Origin: Oxytricha trifallax
Lineage: Eukaryota > Ciliophora > Spirotrichea > Sporadotrichida > Oxytrichidae
Length of the DNA stretch: 64,000 nucleotides
Direction of reading: 5' to 3'
Assembly (NCBI GenBank): GCA_000711775.1
Contig: ARYC01001555.1
Span: 1 to 64,000, forward strand
Shown: piece by piece, positions 21,550 to 33,394 of the stretch
How positions within the stretch are numbered: the stretch's first letter is position 1
How the letters are laid out: each line of letters begins with the position of its first letter
Program-made: the position numbers and the translations under genes
The notes under the pieces: generated by a model
Database searches by the model: none
Told to the model about the DNA's origin: nothing
What the model saw: the letters and a program-made list of their open reading frames with translations, nothing else

Positions 21550-24500
21550 TCAAACCCACCACTGATTGTTCTATTACGACTCAGGCTCGTTATTAACAGA
21601 GTTCACTGAGTTGTAATCTTATAAATGAATGCTCTTCATTCTTCTTCTTTCAGCTATTGGCATGTGTAAAAGTTTCATGTTAAACTTAAAATTATCATAA
21701 TAAGTTAAAATATTTAATTGGATTAATTATTATTAAAAATATGATTTAACAACTGGATGAGCTTTTCTTTTGAATGGCTGACCAATTGAATTACAGTTAT
21801 TTTGTGAGACTTGTTATAAAACCCCATAGATCAATTAAGACACGAAGATTGGGGAAAAGAACAATTAAATTAAAAGTTAATTATAATTGGCGTAAAATTT
21901 TAATTTTTGGGCTAATTATTAAAACTATTGGCTCGATTAATTGTCCTTATAAAATAAACCAATCAGGGTGTGTAAAATTGATTTTAGCCTAATTATATTT
22001 AATTTCAGCCAATTATTATTAATTTTTAACTTAATTGTTCTTTTCCCCAATCTTCGTGTCTTAATTGATCTATGGGGTTTTACATCAGCAGCTGGTTCCT
22101 ATTTCATAATTGGCATTTTGTTTCCATTAGCAGAAGGGGCATTATAATTCATTTTTCTTTCAAGAGAAGCACAGCTAGTTGGAATGCTATTATTTTAGTT
22201 ACCCCCTGCAACAGCCAATACTTACTATTACTGATAGCGCATCATCAGCTTTTCTCTTAAGTTATTCTAGATACTATTACGTTCCTAGTATCTGTAGCTC
22301 ATAGGAGGCTAAACATCGCTATGCTCTATTTCTATGGATGGAGGCATTTTCTTATCTTATTCGTTTGTTACATACTGCTTGCTTAGCAAGTTAGACTGAA
22401 CATTATTTTGTCTGCTAAGTGCTTGCTATTTTTATCTTAGGAGATGAAGGGAATCAATTTAGCTCTAGAGTCTTAATCTTTATTGAGAAGCTATAGAGGA
22501 AAGTTAGTTCTTTGAACTTCCAGGTTGAGAGGCTTCTGACTTGAGAATCTCAGAGATTTTTATGATCTCTGGTAAACCTTGTTTTTAAGAAGTTAAAACT
22601 ATCTAAGATTGCTCAATTCTTTGCGAATTATTCTCTCTTTCTAAAATTTTCATCTATGATTAAACACTAAGCTTTCTATTTCTTTGAATAAGAAGCTTTG
22701 CAGACTTCTCCCTGATCCTCTTTATATGATTATTGATAGAATCAGAGTTAGGATTCCTAGATACAGACAATGGCTGAGAAATAATAGATGGCAATGAATC
22801 GTTATGACATTGATTTGAACCTAAGGACTATCTGTCGTTTGAAGCAAGTCTAGATTGTAAAACGCTTTTTCTTCCAGATTTTCTGTTTGAAAGCTGACAA
22901 TCAAGGGTCTTGGTTTTCCTTAAAGGGGATTCAGTTTTGTTTTATATCTTTTGACCACTATATTGACATTATTGTTGAATCACATTTAATTTAGCAAATT
23001 TAATATTAATTTATTATAGATGTATGAATATATTTATTTATAAATGAAATCCAAAAAATCTTATTGCTCATTATGTTTTTAAAATATAGCTCATTTATTG
23101 TAATACAGGTGCTTGTTGAGTTTTTTTAAAAATAAATTGTTGAGTTTATCCAGGAACTGAGTTAAGAAATATCTCACAATTAAAATCTTTTTCCTCTCGG
23201 ATGATTAAGAAATAGTTGCAATAATAAATTCAGCAAATATTGAGAGAATGACTGTTTCTTCTTTATATTTTTGAATTTAAAGGGAAATTTTTAACACATA
23301 TTTTATATAATTCCTCATAGTAAAATTTATTCTTACATTATTAATCTTTTTCACTTGAGTCAGTAGAGAAACAGTCTCCATCCTCTTTAATATGTTGAGA
23401 AACTCTCAATGATCTATTCCTGTTTTTGATTTCTTAAGATTTTTATCTGTTTTCTTGATAGTTGCTTTACGGCAATCTCTCAGTAAGCTATTTAAGGTTT
23501 TTAGGCAGTCTTATGGTGCTTAATAGAACATTTTACTAGTTTTGAACGTTTATGTTTTCATTCTTAAATTTCATATTTAGGAAACCTGTTCTATTTACAA
23601 TGCTACTGAATCTCATTACTTCTTCAGCATTTGGACGTTATAAAGAATCTACAGTAAGAAGTGAAGCTATTAAATTCTTAAGTTCTTATGAATAAAGTTT
23701 GGAATGTTTATTATAAATAAAAAAGTAGACAATGATTGTTTTAAAATAGACTTTTATCCACCGATTTTCATATTTAAGTTAAATAAAGCTTAGGTAGGCT
23801 TGGATAGATTCCCTTATTTACTCTCTGATATAATTAGTGCATGTCCTTAGCTTAGAATGGTGGATTAAGAGCAGCGAGCTCATAAATTACACACCCTAGT
23901 GACCAGATGTCACATCTTGCGTCATATGGTTTATCATTCCAAACCTCAGGGCTAGCATAATATGGTGTTCCAGTTTAGGTCTACATAAGTCCGAGTTTTG
24001 CAATTTTACTCACGTTTAAATCGCCCAATTTAGCCACGTCGTCCTTGCCAAGGAATATGTTGGCACACTTAATGTCTCTGTGAACTATCTTAAGATTATG
24101 GAGTGTCACTAAACCCTTTAGAAGATCTATTAATACTCTCCAAACGACTTCTTCTGAAACGAATTCTCCTTATTTTCTATGTCTTTCAATTTTAGTTTGA
24201 AGATCTCCATTCATTTGAATTTGAAATAAATTGCTATTAAATATAAAGATAAAAGTTTCATTATCATAAATTATCAGCAAACTCCATAATTATACATAAA
24301 CTTTGAGTTTATTCTTCGAAAAATGCTTCCTTATAAGCTGCTACATTTTCATCCCTATTTTAACACGTCATTTTAATAATTAAAAGCTTACTGAATGGAT
24401 GCTAGGATTCGGACTTCATTAAGAGCATTCTCCTTTTCCTTTTCAGATAATTTACTGAGTTTTACCTATAAATGGAGTTAGACACATGTGAATTATAAGT

Positions 24501-24772
24501 CACTGATAGAAAGATAATTAGCTGTAATTATTATCCCTACTTACCTTTTTAAGACATTAATTAAATTAATTGCTAATTATAGGACCCCCCTTTAATATCT
24601 TTCATGAAATTAATCATAATTTTTTAATTAACCTTTTTAAGAGCATAAATTTATTGGTCAGATAATCTCTTCACTTTAAATACATCAGAGAATGATCCTG
24701 AACCTATCGTAAAGTGTTAGATTTTCTAAATTAAGGCTTACCAAGTTTGTTAAGAATTATGAAATTGTTCAT
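21550..24772 (-). CDS. NIMA-related (NEK) Ser/Thr protein kinase
   Basis: ATG at 24772 starts [11 protein letters not shown] 38-nt GT-AG intron splits the glycine loop and gives [15 protein letters not shown] with ALKKV. The kinase features follow in order on the minus strand: the helix-C segment [10 protein letters not shown], a 37-nt intron, [27 protein letters not shown] (~24080), [13 protein letters not shown] (DLN in place of DFG, typical of NEKs), [51 protein letters not shown] and [21 protein letters not shown] long Gln/Ser/Asn-rich tail follows (22.1-23 kb). The tail is interrupted by the palindromic element at 21817-22082; TGA is at 21550-21552. NEKs control cilia and centrosomes or mitosis. 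Some tail junctions are approximate. Confidence 0.85.
21817..22082. mobile_element. Small palindromic TA-flanked element (MITE-like) inside the NEK gene
   Basis: Inverted arms of ~75 bp (about 21817-21892 and 22006-22082) start TAAAACCCCATAGATC and end with its complement, around a ~113-bp middle. TA flanks both sides, as expected for a TA target duplication. Removing the element with one TA leaves the NEK tail in frame (AADV joined to [12 protein letters not shown]). It therefore behaves as a transposon-derived IES. The AAAACCCC ends resemble the C4A4 telomere unit found at ends of some hypotrich transposons, but only one unit is present. Confidence 0.75.
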
Positions 24773-25051
24773 TTGTTGTTGACAGTGAAAATTTAAAACT
24801 TTTTACTTCGATGAGAAATGCAGTTATATTACTCAAATTAAAACTTATCATAAATAATTTACTAATTATAAAGATTAATGTGTGGGGCATAGAATTCGAT
24901 TGTAATATAAGAATATTGTTTATAGGTTAATAGTAATAATTAATTATATAGGAAGAAATAAGTATAATTTTAAATAAGAAATAAATTAAATTATTATGCA
25001 ACTGTTTCAGACCCGACTACTCAACCTCAACCTAATCTAATCTAATTTGAC
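24773..25051. other. Spacer between NEK start and coiled-coil gene end
   Basis: AT-rich; would hold the NEK promoter. No element recognised. Confidence 0.4.
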
Positions 25052-26956
25052 TCATTCCAATGAATTCTACCATTCTTATATTTATTTTTCATTAGAAATT
25101 CGTGTCCTTGTTTTATGATAACATAACTATATTTTTAATAGAATAAAAATTTAATATAGTGGAATTATAAAGTTAAATTGATTTGAGACTAACTTTTACT
25201 TCTCAATTTAAGAAAATTATTCTATTTCATCTTATGTGCCAGTTTTCACAGTATTTATATAGGTATTAAGCAAGCTATTGTTGAAAACATTTGAAACTGT
25301 TTTGCCTGGATTATTATTCATAATACTACTATTATTCATAAAACTAGTGCCTGGTTAGTATCTTGATGAATTTACACCTCCTCCTAAAATACCATTTTAA
25401 GACATCATTGAATGGTCATTCATTTTAGATGTGTTATTAAAAGAAAATATTAATGAAACTGAGTTGTTGCTGGTCTTTTATCTCATAGTAACAAGCTGAT
25501 GTCTCAAGGATTTACGCTGCTCGTAAACGCAATCCAAAAAGAAATTACTCAGATCGTCTTAATCAGCAGCTGGAATGACTACCTCTTCTGCTTACAATTC
25601 CCTAGCCAGTGCTTTCTATATTTCAAGCTCTTCCCTAAGTTATACGATTTCATCGTCGCTGTTCTTACAAAGTTTGTTATAGTATTACTCTAAACTTTCC
25701 ACAATTTCTGGTTCATTTCTCCCTGATTGAATCAAATCTGAAGTGAACTGCTGCACAATATTCTGAGGTAGGAAATCTTATTAGTCTATTTATTAAACAG
25801 AATTTGATTGGTTCAAGTGGATTTGTAGATCGTTATTAATTAATGATTGAAGTGGTAATTAAGGTTGTTTTTATAAAGATTCAAAGGGTTTAAATCTACT
25901 AGTGTTTAATTCACTTGGAAATTCAGTTGAAGCTTGCAAACTTCTTTCCATGTCTTGTCTATTTTTAAGATCTTTTATCTAATCATCGTTTTTATTATTT
26001 TATTCATTTATCTCTTAAATATGAAATTGCTATGTTTAATTGTCAATTTAGCTCACCTATTGCTATTACTCCTATTAACTCATATTTACTGCGGTCATGT
26101 CAAATGGTGATAAAAAGAGCGAAGGCATTTCAACAGTAGCTTTCTTAGTTTCAACTGCCTAAACCTACAGATCATTGTTCTCTTCCTCTAAATCAGTTTT
26201 TTAGTTTTAAGTTTTATTCAGTGCAACAATAAGCAGCTTATTTTGCCTCTTAGATGCTTTTACTTGATCCTCCATGAATTTTTTCTCATCTTTCATAGTT
26301 TGCTACTTGTTGCTTAACATGTCTATTTCGTTATAGTTTTCCTCTTGCTTCTTCTAGAGTCTCGCCATTTCATCTTAGAACCATTTAAGTTACTTTTCCA
26401 GTCTCAATATTCTCTCGTCTTAAGCCAATCTCCTTTCTTGGTCTTTGGCTTTGGATTTGAGATATTGCAATTCTTTTTCAACTTTTGTCATGTGAGTTTT
26501 GTAGGCAGCCAGGAAATCATGCTCGTGCCTGGCTAAGACTTAAATCAATTTTTTATCATAATCAGATAGAAGTGTTGTGAGTTATCCATGGATACCCAGA
26601 AGCTTGTCAATGTTTTGGTCGATGTTTTGAAATTCAAGTTCTGTAGCGTCTGCTCCTAGTTATTCCTTTAATTCCTTCTTTAGTTTTGAAAAGTCTACAG
26701 ATATCAGTTATAAATAAATTGGTAATGATTGGAGAACTAACAATTATTCACTAAATTAATTTAATGATAAGTATTGAATTTAGATTGTAAAAATATTAAA
26801 GATATTATTTATATATATATAAATATATATTATGATTTTAGGGCTTTTTTCCTTGTGATACATAACTATGTGGACTCATGACTGTATTACCTGCTGACCT
26901 CTAAATTTTAAATTACAACTATCTGAAACGACTTACCCCTAGTCCATTTTACTCAT
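25052..26956 (-). CDS. Coiled-coil protein with Q/N/S-rich C-terminal half
   Basis: A long minus-strand frame read through TAA/TAG. From about 26695 the product is strongly helical: VDFSKLKKELKEQLGADATE, LARHEHDFLAAYKTHMTKVE, LRLEKQLKWFQDEMARLQKK and EDQVKASKRQNKLLIVALNK. From ~26150 it becomes Gln/Asn-rich with a second helical segment (IVESLEQYYNKLCKNSDDE). The frame remains open to TGA 25052-25054. A probable first exon (MSKMDQ) starts at ATG 26956 and is joined across an unresolved intron or IES at about 26700-26940. The heptad pattern suggests a structural, possibly ciliary or basal-body, protein; no orthologue is claimed. Confidence 0.7.
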
Positions 26957-27264
26957 CTGAAATTGAAGCAGTCCCCTATCTCTAAGCCTAGCTTTACATG
27001 AAATTGGATTGTGTATTATTTCCAGATTGTATTATGCTTAGAGTATTCATTTTTTTTGCTTATTTTATTTTAATATTATTTCAGTGTCTAAATTTCATTA
27101 TCTCAAAATATAATAACTGATTATATTAATTATGTCAAATATAAGAGTTAATTTAATTTAATAAATTTACTTAGATTTATAAGTTTGGTTTTTATTGATT
27201 ATATTAGGTTAGTTTTATAAATATATATTTATTTCACATGATATTTTGGTTGATTGAAGCACTA
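26957..27264. other. Intergenic AT-rich stretch
   Basis: Nothing supported; would hold the coiled-coil gene's promoter. Confidence 0.4.
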
Positions 27265-30200
27265 TCAAATGTATTCAATTATTGCTATTACATCTGCTGT
27301 ATTTTATTATATCTCAGATTTTGACTTGAAGGGTAATTCTAATTCATTTCTTATTATTGTGAGAATAGTAAAAATTAAAAATCTATGTTGTTAGTATTTC
27401 CAATTTAATAATCCTTTTAACTGCTATATATGTTGAAATTATAAGATATGTTTTAGAAGTCTAATTTTAAATAAACATTTAGTATATAGAATTCTAAATC
27501 CTTTTCTAATTTTCCAATAATTGAGAACATTTAGAAGCTCCTCTTCAGCCATATTGAAGTTCTAATTAGATTCTGTAATCAAAGATTAAACATGTCTTTG
27601 CTACGATTAACTCTCATACTCATAGATACTTTTGAATTTATTGAGTGATTGATTGTTCAATGATTGCTAAAGCGACTATCTGTTGAAATCCATAGTTTCC
27701 TCTTGCTCAGTGTCGTCCATGGAGCTGTGATTCAGATCTTTATTATAAATCATATCGCTTGTGTTCAATGGGTCTTACTTATAGTTTTCTTGCACTGCTG
27801 AAATTCCTCCTTTATTACTCATTGGGGTTGAAGAGAATTAATCGCTTTGGTGTTTAGAGACGTGGTCTTGGTAGTGATCATCTTCCAGAGTGTAAGTTTA
27901 ATTGTCATCACATTCTTAGGAGAGTTTGTCATATTCTTCACTGGAAGAGTAATTTATGTGGAATATTTGGGATTTGTCTTTTGGAACAGCAAGTTCAAAT
28001 TTAAAATCTACTCTCAGCTGGTTCTTTTATAAATTTAAGACTAAGATAAATTTACTATAAAGTTTTAATTATAAGCTTTGGTTTTGTTCTGGATGGCAGG
28101 ATAAAACTATCCATCTTTGGGTAAATCAGTAAAGACCTCACCATTGGGGTTATTTGGAGTGAAGACTGTTAACCGCTTTTTATTAGCGTCTAATAAAATT
28201 TTAATTTTGATGTTTCCTTTGAGTTAGCTGTAATTAATAACAGACCCTATCATTTTAGAATTATTGAACTTTTTGTTCATTACTCCAACTATCATGATAA
28301 ACTGCAATACTCATTAATCATTATAAATTCAAATATAAATTTGTAGGAACTCATAATTATAGTTTAATAATTTACAGCGATAATGAAATAATCCTTGGTA
28401 TTTAAGGTTTACCACTCTAATCTGAGGGTACTTATGAAGATGTATTATAAATTGACTGCAAAGGATTGCCATTCATTGATTGCGATGTTTGTGAGTATGA
28501 TGTTTTTAATTGCCAGAGATGCTCACCAAATGAATACCCGTAGCTAGCAAAAACAGTTCCAGCTTTTTCAAAGCTCAAATATTTTTACCTCCCTTTCTCT
28601 TATATCTAAGCACATTGAGCAGTTTAATCGTCCATGCTACAAGTAAAACTTTAATTGTCTTTGGTCGAAATATTTGAGATTTCAGACCAATCCCCTTGAT
28701 CTATAATTTGCTTATTCCCTTCTTGATCGTTTTCATTGTCTGTTATTAATATTGGTGCCACTCTGAATCTATAGTTAGTCCTTGGCATCAAATCTGTAAT
28801 AATGCACTTGTGAGCCTTGCCCTTATATATTTGTCTAAACTATTCAGTGTTACTTACTTTAACTCCAATTCCATATTATAACACATATTAAATCTATCTC
28901 TTAGAGCTTGCTTAATTTTTTGAAAAGTTCTATGGATGACTCCAAGCCACTTAAATTGCAGTGGAGGTTTGAGCTATGTGAGTGAAATGTCTCTTGAGTA
29001 AGGGAATCTAATCTAATTGAATTTGATATTCATCGATTTCTTGTTACGTCATAACATCTTAAATGTCAAAATTCTTATTTAATTTAGTAACTTTTTCTTT
29101 ACTTGCACTAGTCGCGGAGAAATATTATTGTTAACTCAAGTCGGCTTTGTTTTGGACAACTTAATTCACATTATTATTACTATTTAACTTTCTAGTATTT
29201 GATGAAAAATCTCTACTTAGAGAATTATTAGTGGGATTTTAAGTGAAACTACCAGTCATCAAATTGGCTTACCCTGAAACCCCTGCACCCCCTCTAAACA
29301 TAGGGGAGGACTGTTCAACTGAATGCTTTCTAATTTATGATTATTTCTGAACAGAACCTTATAAGTTCATTTTCTAAGATTTTCTAGTTTGGCTTGTAGT
29401 TTGAACAGGTCTGTAATTTTATTGCTAACCAAGCTTAGATGTTGCTGGCCTTTGTTGAGATTGTTTTTATGGTTATGATGTTTATTGATTACTGTTGATC
29501 GATTGACTTATATTGGGTTTATTGGTATCTTCAAGATTAAACTAAAAATAAAGGAAAATTAAGCTGTTAATTTATACACTTGAAAGTATAAATTTTCACA
29601 TATGAATTTTAAGATTGTTATTTCTGTGGGACTGGAGAGCTGAATTTTATGAACTTTAAACCTTATTCATGTTTCTCAATTAAGTTTAGAAGCCTGTATC
29701 AACTGATTGAAGAACTTCATCCTTTCTTTTTAATCTTCTCGCCTCAGTTTACTATTACAAACTACTACCGTTCTAGTTAGATCTAAACATTCAATTTAAA
29801 TATAGAATACTGTGACAAACCATAATATAAATTGTAAAAATATTTAGCAGATTTGATGCTACATACTGTTTGAACTGTTCAAGCTTTTGTCCCTAAGTTT
29901 CTATGTTTAATTCTTGCTAAAATTTTATAAAGCACTTTGCTATCCAGAAATTCCACTTCTTTTCTAATTACTGTTCGTTAAATAACTCTTTGGCTATACA
30001 ATTCCATTAGATACTATGCTGCTATTATTATTTATACTTTGATTCTATTTTGGTAAATTAAGAATTTTATCATTATTTAACAGACTACAGTCTCTGACTG
30101 GTGATCTGTAAGATCTCTATTGATTTATATTACTAATTGGATTTGTTTTAGTCTCCGTTATAGCGATCTATGAAGTTGGTTAAATTTCATCTTAAATTAG

Positions 30201-31548
30201 TTCTTTGATAGCTTCCTCAATTTTTAATATAGCTTAATCGTTTAAACTAGAAAACTAGCATTAATATTATTTTCTATCCAAGCTATGCTGCTTCTAAATT
30301 TGCTCAAGTAAAGTTATGTTTTTCTAAGAAATTCTTTTAAGAAGTTAATCTTCAGTGGTAAGTATATGCTCTGGCATGGAATGAGACAATACTCTTAATA
30401 AATTGTAGTTATTCTCAATTACTTGTTTAGTTTTAACTAATTAGTTAGTACTAAAAGAGAGTGATTAGAGTTTAAAGTTAAATTAAGCATCAACTTAATG
30501 CAAAACCTCTTCATTTTTTATTTTTAGACAATTTATTAAACGATTGAAAGTCTCATTTATCAAAGCTTACTACTCTTTCTTTTATGCTATGAGATCATAC
30601 TATATCATTATAAACAAAGAATTATAATTAATTAAATCTTTGTCCTAAAATCGTGTTAACTTAAAAAGTATTTAATAACAATTAAAATAGTAATAACTAC
30701 TGATTTCTATTAATAATAGTTGACAAAAAGGATTTTGATGTTTGGAATTCTTTCTCAATTTCGAGCTTTCTCTATTAGAGTTACTATGAATTTTACTAAA
30801 TTTTAATGAAACTATTCTAAGATTAAGGTATCGTTGAAATGCATAATTGACATGCGTATGTATTTTAAGTTTGTGAAAAATACTAAAGCTTTTAATTAGG
30901 ATGGTTACTACAGTCTTCTAATTAGCTTTGATAAACCTTTAAAAAATTACTCTTTAAACAAATTTTCCATTACAATCTCTTCTTTTTTTAAATGATAGTT
31001 TATCCAATTATCTGCCCATCAATATTATTATTCATTTTGTCTAATTTCTTTGTGCTATGATTTGAAAATAAACCCAAAGAATGTATAACTGAATTACATT
31101 CTTCACACATGTTTATTTCACATTTCTAACAGTAATCACTAGCTTCTTTAATACAGCATCTCTAGCAGTTTTGACTTTCTTATTTCGTCTATTTTTAATT
31201 GTGATTTTGAATTTCACAGTTTAACAATGCGCTAATCATCTAACTGTCTTTACAATTGATTACTTGTACATTTTACAAGGCAATATCACACATTTAACAA
31301 GTTGAACTTTACTTGTAACAATCATCACAAATAAACGAAAAGCAGCAATCTAAAAGTATATAATTGATTGTTTTTTAAGCCTCATTATTCGAGTATTGGC
31401 TCTAAAATGAAGATTGCGGTTGATGATCTTTTTATTGAGCAATCGTGGTACAAGCTAGAAGTTAGGAGGAGTTACTTTGCTATAAGGGTTTATTAAGAAT
31501 AAGTTGAGAGGGTGTCTCTTAACAGACACAGCAAGTTATTATTTGCAT
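27265..31548 (-). CDS. RING / B-box / coiled-coil / FN3 / SPRY (TRIM-like) protein
   Basis: ATG 31548 starts MQIITCCVCQETP, the first half of a RING-type finger. After a Gln/Ser-rich insert it continues with DCCFSFICDDCYKQSSTCQMC. A B-box follows (CQRCCIKEASDYCQKCEINM, then CEECNSVIHS; about 31100-31200). Coiled-coil and Gln-rich sequence occupies ~29-31 kb. A fibronectin type III domain lies near 28780-29020 (PPLQFKWLGVIHRT, LMPRTNYRFRVAP). A SPRY-like segment covers ~28090-28560 (FEKAGTVFASYGYSFGEHLW; LTVFTPNNPNGEVFTDLP; GQFYPAIQN). The C-terminal ~250 residues are acidic/Gln-rich. This domain order is that of TRIM ubiquitin ligases of the MID/TRIM-FSD type; ligase activity is inferred. Several interruptions within 28-31 kb are unresolved. 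Confidence 0.72.
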
Positions 31549-31987
31549 TTTATTCAATTTAATAATTTATTGGCACTCTCTCTCTCTTAAAAAAGGAACT
31601 TTTTATATTTATAATTTAGAATATAATTTAATAAAATATAATTTAATGAGAATTGTGGTATAATTTAAAGCGATTATATAAAATTAAATTATATTAATAT
31701 TTTATTACAATTATAAGTTTAAAAAAATAAATTTACAAACTTTTATCTTATTTTTTATAGATAAAGCAGGTTAAATAATTAAATTTTTATTTTTAAAAAA
31801 ATGTTTTTTTAAATTAGAAATTTAAAGAAAATGAAAAGGCCCTTAATTTTAACAACAATTAAGGATTATAAGTTCTTAATGAGAAAGCAAATGATCTTTA
31901 TTTAAGATATACTAATTATAGCTTTGAGTGTGAAATAATTTAAAGCTATTAGAAGTTAAAGATTTAAAAGATTTATAATAAAATAAA
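31549..31987. other. Divergent promoter region
   Basis: AT-rich spacer between divergent genes; a CT repeat at about 31577-31588 and poly(A)/poly(T) runs. No specific motif is claimed. Confidence 0.4.
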
Positions 31988-33026
31988 ATGGAAAGTAACA
32001 ATAGCACCATAGATACATATCATATTGGTATTGAAACAGGGTAATTTCAATAATTTTCTTATCATTTTCATATAGAGGCACTTCATGTAAAGTGGGTATT
32101 ATGAAAAACATAGGTGTTGATAATCTTATTCACACACACCACGTAAACACTAGAGTCCCATCTGAGACCATGCAAGATATCATGGACTATATCAATTCAT
32201 TTGATTACACTTATTCATCTGTGGGTATTGCAGCCTTTGGACCTATTGGTCTCAATTAAACATCAGCTGACTATGGCTATGTAACCTCAACACCCAAAGT
32301 AGAATGGCAGAATTTCAATCTCTTGGAGACTGTTCTTTCTGGAATCAATAAGAAGACTGAAGATTTCGTGCACACATTTGATACAGACGTAAACTTAGTA
32401 GCTAAATTTGAAGCTGATTTCGGCGGACATCATGATGCTCATGGAAATGTAGTTTACATCACAGTTGGCACAGGGATTGGAATAGGAGTTGTGTTAAATA
32501 ACTAGATGTTGCACGGTTTGGTTCACCCAGAAGGTGGTCACTAGAAAGTGCCAATTCATCCAGACGATATAGATTACCCAGGAGTTTGCGTTTTTCACGG
32601 CAATTGTTTAGAAGGACTCTGTACTAATGTTTCAATTGCAAAAAGAAAGGGTCTGGATGATGTTGAGTTGAACAAGGATATTCCGTAAGTGATACTTCTT
32701 TTACTATTATATGATGCTTAATTCTAAAATTCTATAGTAATGAAGATCCAATTTGGGACTTGGTAGGCTACTATCTTGGAATAGCATGTTCAAATATTAT
32801 ATTCACAATGAGTGCACAGAAAATTGTTATAGGAGGAGGAGTTATGAACAGAGAAATTCTCTATGATAAGATTAGACATCACTGTTTCAAGTCACTTAAT
32901 GGTTACATTAAGCATCCAAAGCTTGAGTCTGAAGAGGCCTTGAAGAAATTCATTGTTAAAAGTAAATTTGAGAATAACTTGGGTTTAATAGCTGCTGCCA
33001 TGGTTGGTTCTAATAACCCAAATTGA
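31988..33026 (+). CDS. ROK-family sugar kinase (fructokinase-like)
   Basis: ATG 31988 to TGA 33024-33026, with two GT-AG introns (32041-32075, 35 nt; 32685-32737, 53 nt) and no IES. Motifs of ROK sugar kinases appear in order: IETGGTSCKVGIM (phosphate binding, N-terminal lobe), AAFGPIGL, TFDTDVNLVAKFEADFG, ITVGTGIGIGVVL (second phosphate loop), HPEGGHQKVPIHPDD, a Cys-rich FHGNCLEGLC, and IVIGGGVMNRE near the end. The H..PxD...C..FHG.CLEG pattern is that of bacterial-type fructokinases, which phosphorylate fructose or mannose with ATP. The exact substrate is inferred. The Rep element begins about 60 bp past the stop. Confidence 0.88.
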
Positions 33027-33088
33027 ATAGAATTATAGAATTTCCTAACAAATTTAACATTTATTCTCCTCTTAATGCATTCAAAATT

Positions 33089-33328
33089 ATTATTGTTAAA
33101 ATAGATAAAAATAGGAAATTTAAGAAATACAATTAAATTAGAATTATTTTAGTAATTATAACTGTCATGAATTAGGAGTATTAGTAAGTGTAATTAGATT
33201 TAGTATTAAAATTTGATTAATTAATAAATGATTAATATATTAAAAAGTGGTCAGGTGGTCTGGCCGGAGTTTTTGGTGGTCCACCGCAATGTAATATATA
33301 ATTAGTTTAATAATTACGAATGTGTAGA
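33089..33328 (+). repeat. Left terminal inverted repeat
   Basis: Pairs with 34749-34988 over ~240 bp. It contains TAGTATTAA at 33201-33209, one base from a CRESS-virus origin nonamer, but in AT-rich DNA this may be chance. Confidence 0.85.
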
Positions 33329-33394
33329 TTAAGCTAATACTGCTTTCACTCACTAGACATCTCTCCTCTGTCTCTGACCACCGGCTGTGTCTTC

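Noticed and set aside
21817..21830. Telomere addition site or telomeric repeat (AAAACCCC)
   Set aside because: Only a single C4A4-like unit within an inverted-repeat end; no tandem telomere array anywhere in the window.
33201..33209. TAGTATTAA as a CRESS-type replication origin nonamer
   Set aside because: One mismatch, AT-rich context and no adjacent stem specific to it; cannot be separated from chance.
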